NCBI GenBank assembly: GCA_964475835.1
Contig: CAYYYL010000010.1
Coordinates: 28,661-92,660, forward strand
Length of the DNA stretch: 64,000 nucleotides
Direction: 5' to 3'
From: JABDCI01 sp964475835
GTDB lineage: Bacteria; Verrucomicrobiota; Verrucomicrobiia; JABWAM01
Position numbers and translations under genes: made by a program. The notes below the pieces were generated by a model, which did no database searches, was not told the origin of the DNA, and saw only the letters and a program-made list of their open reading frames with translations. Every line of letters begins with the position of its first letter. Position 1 is the stretch's first letter. Shown one piece after another: positions 60,005 through 64,000 of this stretch.

Positions 60005-62502
60005 GCAGCAACTTGCTGTTCAGCTGGAAGGGGGAAGGTGATGCTGAAGCAAGTCCCTTTGGTCCATTCACTCTCCACCTCAATCTCTCCACCATGTTCC
60101 TGAATAATTTGGTGGGAGACGGACAGGCCAAGGCCCGTACCGGTGCTTTTGGTTGTAAAAAAGGGATCGAAAACGTGGCCGAGATCCTCGGGTTTGATGC
60201 CATGGCCGGAGTCCTCGATAAAAACTGTGGCGGACCCCGGTGAGGCTGTAAGACCTGCCTCGGAAAGGGGTGATAGAAGGGTCATTTGGGTTCTTACTTT
60301 CAATTGTCCGCCCCGATTCATCGCTTCAATCGCATTCAATAAGAGATTAAGGATCGCTTGCTCCAACAGATGGGGATCTGCCTGGATCGTGATGGGTGTC
60401 ACGGAAAACTCACGATGCGGCGTCACCCCTTGTTGTACCATCTGGTGATGCACCAGTTTTAATGATTTGTCCAGAATTTTGTGAAGATCGGTTGGAGCCA
60501 GGGCGGGTTTTACGGGGCGGGAAAAACTGAGCAGCTGATTGACGATTCCGTCGATGCGATCAATTTCATGTCCGACGACGGAGGAGAAGCTTTCACGAAA
60601 TTCCTGGTCCTGATAACGTTCGGGAAGGAGTTGGGTAAAAGTTTTGATGGCGACCAGAGGATTTTTGATCTCGTGGGCCATACCGGCGGAAAGCGTGCCC
60701 ATACTGGCAAGCCGGTCGGTTCGACGTACCTGCTGTTCCAACTTTTTGACGGCGGTGAGGTCTTTGATGACGACAAGAACTCCGAGCACATTGCCGGAAT
60801 GTCCTTTAAAGATCGAACTGCCCATGCGAACGGTCGTGCTTTCATTTCCATGATCGATTTTCGCTTCGATTTCACGGGTGCTTTTGCCTGTCTGAAGGGT
60901 GGTATAAATAAGCTGCGCGAGCGAAGGGGGAAGGGTTTTTGCGGGTTTGTTGATGACAGCAGCGGCGGAGAGTCGGGTGATTTGTTGGGCTTCCCGATTG
61001 AAAACAGTGATGATGCCCTCCGTGCTTGAAGCCACGACACCGCTGACAAGGTTTTCGAGGAGCAGTTCATTGTAAATTTTGCTGTCCTGGGCGCCGGTGA
61101 AAAGTTGGGAATTCTCGATCGCAATGGCAAGTTGGTTGCAAAGAACCTGAAGGGCGTCTTGTTCGACATTGCCGTACACGCGTCCGGAAAGTCGGGGGCC
61201 GAGAAATAGTATCCCTTGAAGGGTTCCGCGTGAACGAATTCCAAGAGCGAATGCCATTTTCAATTCGTCCATGCGTTTTGAAATAGCTTGGATTTCCGAG
61301 GTCTGACGAAAACGTTCAAGTTCGTCCTTTACGATGGGTTGGTCGCTTTTCCTTAAGTGCTCCACAAGAGGATCGTCAGGGGAAAGGATGATGGGTGAAA
61401 ATTCCCGAATGGCTTCGCCATACTTTGTGGTAAAAACTTTGTTTTCCAAAACCAGAACGGTGACGGTGTCTGTTCCCAGGGACTCACCGACAGTCATGCA
61501 GAACTTTTGCAACAGATCCGGCAAGGTTGTAATAGACTGCAGCACGCTTGTGACGCGACGCACAATGGATGCTGCGTCAATGGGTGGCGTGGTGAGATAA
61601 ATGTGTTGTGCGAATTGTTGAAATTTTCCGCGAGCCGGCACCAATGAGAAAGCCACAGCAAGAGCCCCAAGTAAGGAGGGTAAGGGAAAATTTTGAACAA
61701 GGACTGTCGGAAAAAATCGGTTTCCGAGGAACCAAATGGAGCTGTAAAGGGCAACAAGGTAAACGGCCAAAAGGGTGTATGCCACGAAGCGACGCAGGAC
61801 ATCTGCAACATCCATGATGCGGCGGGTGACAATCCCGTAGGCGATGATGGTATCAAGGAAGATCACCCACATGGGGGTGAGTTGGACGGACTCGGAACGT
61901 CCCGTGACGAAGGGGGCGATGACCGCTGTGGTTGCCCCAACAAAAAAGCAAGTCGCAAGACCAAGAAATGTGAATTGCAATTCGGTTTTTATTATTCCCG
62001 TGGAATGACGAATGTCCTGGATGAGGTTGAAGCAAAAAATGCTTGAGGCCGTGACAAAATAAATCACGTAAATAAAGTATGCTTGTCCAAACTGAAGTTC
62101 CGCCAAAGCACCGGGGGCTGGCAGTCTCGCATGTTTGATGAAAATCGGGGTTTGACAGAGGATGGCGATGGCAACGCTGACGATCAGCCAGATGCGGGTG
62201 TTGACCCTTGAAAAGATCTCTCCCCATCGTTCCGTACGATGGACGATTGCAAGACGGAGAAGATTAAATGCGGCAAGAACAAATGAACCGGTGGCGTGAT
62301 CCTGTTGGATGCGAAAGAGCTCCTCGGCATCGGTCGAAGCATGGAAGGAGCTGAAGAAAAAGACCAGCCATGCCATGACGGCGCCGGAAAGAATCAGATA
62401 GGATTGGTTGATTCGTCTTTGGGGATTTGTGAAGAAAACAAGCATCCCCAGCGTGAGGTTGATCGCCATCGCGCTGATGCTCGAAATGATGACAAAGTTC
62501 AT
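60001..62502 (-). CDS. Membrane sensor histidine kinase (seven-span sensor, GAF, PAS)
   Basis: About 834 residues. An N-terminal region of seven or more hydrophobic segments (about 1-300, a HisKA_7TM-like sensor) comes before GAF (about 330-470) and PAS (about 480-590) domains. HisKA has His610 in GMAHEIKNP, and HATPase contains LNAIEAMNRG and EDSGHGIKP. ATG at 62502 is chosen because upstream codons would overlap the previous gene; it begins five bases after that gene's stop. It likely senses a membrane or small-molecule signal and autophosphorylates. Its cognate regulator is not certain, but the orphan receiver at 57510 is the nearest candidate. Confidence 0.92.
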   Translation of the reverse strand: MNFVIISSISAMAINLTLGMLVFFTNPQRRINQSYLILSGAVMAWLVFFFSSFHASTDAEELFRIQQDHATGSFVLAAFNLLRLAIVHRTERWGEIFSRVNTRIWLIVSVAIAILCQTPIFIKHARLPAPGALAELQFGQAYFIYVIYFVTASSIFCFNLIQDIRHSTGIIKTELQFTFLGLATCFFVGATTAVIAPFVTGRSESVQLTPMWVIFLDTIIAYGIVTRRIMDVADVLRRFVAYTLLAVYLVALYSSIWFLGNRFFPTVLVQNFPLPSLLGALAVAFSLVPARGKFQQFAQHIYLTTPPIDAASIVRRVTSVLQSITTLPDLLQKFCMTVGESLGTDTVTVLVLENKVFTTKYGEAIREFSPIILSPDDPLVEHLRKSDQPIVKDELERFRQTSEIQAISKRMDELKMAFALGIRSRGTLQGILFLGPRLSGRVYGNVEQDALQVLCNQLAIAIENSQLFTGAQDSKIYNELLLENLVSGVVASSTEGIITVFNREAQQITRLSAAAVINKPAKTLPPSLAQLIYTTLQTGKSTREIEAKIDHGNESTTVRMGSSIFKGHSGNVLGVLVVIKDLTAVKKLEQQVRRTDRLASMGTLSAGMAHEIKNPLVAIKTFTQLLPERYQDQEFRESFSSVVGHEIDRIDGIVNQLLSFSRPVKPALAPTDLHKILDKSLKLVHHQMVQQGVTPHREFSVTPITIQADPHLLEQAILNLLLNAIEAMNRGGQLKVRTQMTLLSPLSEAGLTASPGSATVFIEDSGHGIKPEDLGHVFDPFFTTKSTGTGLGLSVSHQIIQEHGGEIEVESEWTKGTCFSITFPLPAEQQVAA

Positions 62503-62506
62503 TTCA

Positions 62507-63307
62507 CTAAGCTTTACGATAGAAATAAAGATAAGTCGAAGAGCAGAACCCGAGATAGGGATGTTTTCCGCTTTCGATGGCAAATTGCTCGCGGATGGAG
62601 GGCGAAATCATATCCAGAATTTCATCGAATGTATAGGTTCGAAGGACGCTGATGATTCCATCAAACTGGATCATTAAAGGGACAATAGGGACGAGTGTGC
62701 ACACGAAAAACGTTCTCCATCGAAAAGGACGCGAGGAAAACGGCATGAGCATTCCTGCAAAAGGGCCGCTTAAAAAAAGCATCAGCAAATGACGGAGATT
62801 TCTTTGGAAGGGTTCAAGGATAAAGATTCCATCCCCATTGATCAAAGCATCGGATACAATCTGCTGTGCGTCTACTGGGCGAAAGTGATGCAAAGCAGAG
62901 CAGATGGACCGCAATCGGGCTTTCGGGTTGGTCAAATGATGGGCGGGAACAGGCGTCGACAAATAATCGATTTTTTCATCTCCATGCCATTTTCTGAGAG
63001 ATTCGAACTGTTTCAAATTTGGATATAAATCGGAAAGAATGACCTTCGGGCTTTCGTTGTTTTCATGATGGATTGCATTTAAAATGGTGTCGATAGGTGA
63101 CCCACCTCCTGAAGCCAGATCGAGGACGATCTTTGAGCGGGAGTTCTGGACCCAGTTGCAAAAAGGGCGATGCATGTGCCGGTAGTGGCCTCCTTTTTTG
63201 AAAAGGAAGTGAAGGCATTCCATGTAGACTTCACGCAACCAACCTTTAAGCCAGGGTTGATCGCCAAACTCAAAAAGATGAAGCCGTTTTTTAAGAAAAC
63301 GATTCAT
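62507..63307 (-). CDS. SAM-dependent methyltransferase-like protein with membrane segment
   Basis: A 266-residue protein with a class I methyltransferase core. Motif I is VLDLASGGGSPID (residues about 61-73), an acidic VILSDLYPN follows, and SALHHFRP is in the usual later position. The C-terminal half has two hydrophobic stretches (LLMLFLSGPFAGMLMPF and FFVCTLVPIVPLMIQF), which suggests it works on a membrane-bound or lipid-like substrate. Its start overlaps the ketoacyl synthase stop by 17 bases, so the two are probably in one pathway, such as a methylated polyketide or aryl polyene pigment. The substrate is not known. Confidence 0.72.
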   Translation of the reverse strand: MNRFLKKRLHLFEFGDQPWLKGWLREVYMECLHFLFKKGGHYRHMHRPFCNWVQNSRSKIVLDLASGGGSPIDTILNAIHHENNESPKVILSDLYPNLKQFESLRKWHGDEKIDYLSTPVPAHHLTNPKARLRSICSALHHFRPVDAQQIVSDALINGDGIFILEPFQRNLRHLLMLFLSGPFAGMLMPFSSRPFRWRTFFVCTLVPIVPLMIQFDGIISVLRTYTFDEILDMISPSIREQFAIESGKHPYLGFCSSTYLYFYRKA

Positions 63308-64000
63308 TTTGCAAAGAGAAGTTCTCTACTAATAGGCTGCTGTTGCCTCCTCCAATTCCATGGGAATTGATCATCACGCATCGGATCCTGGATTTTCGGG
63401 AGCCTTCGCTGACGTAGTCGAGATCGCAGGAGGGGTCGGGGGTTCTGCAGTTGGCGGTCGGGGGGAGTTCCTTGAATTTCATGGCAAGGGCCGTGGCGAT
63501 GACTTGTAACGGTCCTGCTGCGGCCAGGGGATTGCCGGTGACGCCCTTGATCGAGCTCACAGGGATGGAGTGCGCTCGATTTCCAAATACTTTTTTAATC
63601 GTTTGGGTTTCGATTCTATCCAAAACCGGGTGACCCGGACCGTGGGCGCAAATATAATCCACATCGGCTGTTCGGCGTCCTGCGTTGGCGAGTGCCATGT
63701 TCATGGACTGTTCGAATCCACAAGCGGGTTCGCTGGCGTCCAAATCATTTTGGGTTCCATAACCTTTGATTTCGAGATAAGGCCTTGCGCCTCGGGCCAG
63801 TGCATGATCAAGGCTTTCCAGAATGAGTGCACCAGCTCCCTCTGAAATAACTCCAGCATCCCGTTCAAGATCAAAGGGTCTACTTGCCCGTTTCGGATCT
63901 TGATTGTGCGTGGAAGAAAGTCCGGCGGCGGTCAAATTGGCAAAGGGCATCAAGCTAATGGGGGCATCGGCTCCTCCGGTGATCGCCAAATCTGATTTTC
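63291..64000 (-). CDS. Beta-ketoacyl synthase, KAS II-like, N-terminal part outside window
   Basis: The frame stays open to the right edge, so about 236 C-terminal residues are visible. It has the thiolase-fold features DLERDAGVISEGAGAL, the catalytic His in CAHGPGHPVLD, Lys in SSIKGVTGNPLAAAG, and the glycine-rich NSHGIGGGNSSL (normally NSFGFGGHN). The active-site Cys lies outside the window. FabF enzymes extend fatty acids, but the loss of canonical residues near the end and the adjacent methyltransferase suggest a secondary pathway such as aryl polyene or polyketide synthesis. It is the most upstream gene of the minus-strand kinase operon. Confidence 0.82.
   Translation of the reverse strand, partial: KSDLAITGGADAPISLMPFANLTAAGLSSTHNQDPKRASRPFDLERDAGVISEGAGALILESLDHALARGARPYLEIKGYGTQNDLDASEPACGFEQSMNMALANAGRRTADVDYICAHGPGHPVLDRIETQTIKKVFGNRAHSIPVSSIKGVTGNPLAAAGPLQVIATALAMKFKELPPTANCRTPDPSCDLDYVSEGSRKSRIRCVMINSHGIGGGNSSLLVENFSLQNESFS

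Noticed and set aside
58892..60103. A 403-residue open frame antisense to the soluble histidine kinase.
   Set aside because: It shadows a clear kinase coding sequence and has no domain features of its own.

Overview
The window reads as one chromosomal stretch of a Gram-negative, double-membrane bacterium with moderately high GC. It carries two-partner outer-membrane secretion, lspA, cdsA and slyD, and nothing archaeal. The adjacent ileS-dksA-lspA block, the spurious-protein type palindromic repeats and the overall gene mix suggest the PVC group, most likely Verrucomicrobiota. This is inference from gene content and has not been tested with a tree. Genes are tightly packed, and 4-base ATGA or GTGA overlaps are common inside operons.

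Layout. 1-1664: the end of a phosphodiesterase-like hydrolase coupled to a CaCA-type cation/H+ exchanger. 1658-3681: a sigma-54 activator facing a tiny secreted peptide that has a near-consensus sigma-54 promoter. 3708-9356: slyD, a lemA/TPM cluster, a bacterial deoxyhypusine-synthase-like enzyme, a 37-kDa nucleoid-associated-type protein and an amidohydrolase. 9450-16351: a five-gene phospholipid operon on the minus strand (plsC, cdsA, plsC-like, DUF2238, LplT-Aas fusion). 16537-20954: hydrolase, GDYXXLXY/DUF2157 pair, MarR regulator, lspA and dksA. 21072-29178: ileS, sodA, a Nudix hydrolase, two unknown proteins and asnB. 29419-32494: M28 peptidase, parB and a DUF362 protein. 32551-37997: a membrane Ser/Thr kinase, then dnaG and rpoD. 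38096-40784: a degenerate CPBP protein and a tandem glycoside-hydrolase-like protein.

The most unusual region is 40868-57333. A run of RNA-like hairpins precedes two tiny membrane proteins, an 834-residue TpsA exoprotein, its TpsB transporter and a 3788-residue TpsA/CdiA-like exoprotein. The last 1600 residues of the giant are not a single toxin tip but a stack of modules. An A-B-C block occurs twice, B carries an HxH...SPxD motif, and two truncated B copies lie between the blocks. After these comes an ADP-ribosyltransferase-like domain with R, TS and ExE signatures. A further module, C, occurs four times. No candidate immunity gene follows.

The right end (57510-64000) has an orphan receiver protein facing a minus-strand operon: ketoacyl synthase (cut by the window edge), methyltransferase and two paralogous histidine kinases. 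At least two dispersed palindrome families are scattered between genes. One contains a 10-N assembly gap that appears to have zero true length. No rRNA, tRNA, CRISPR array or transposase was seen.
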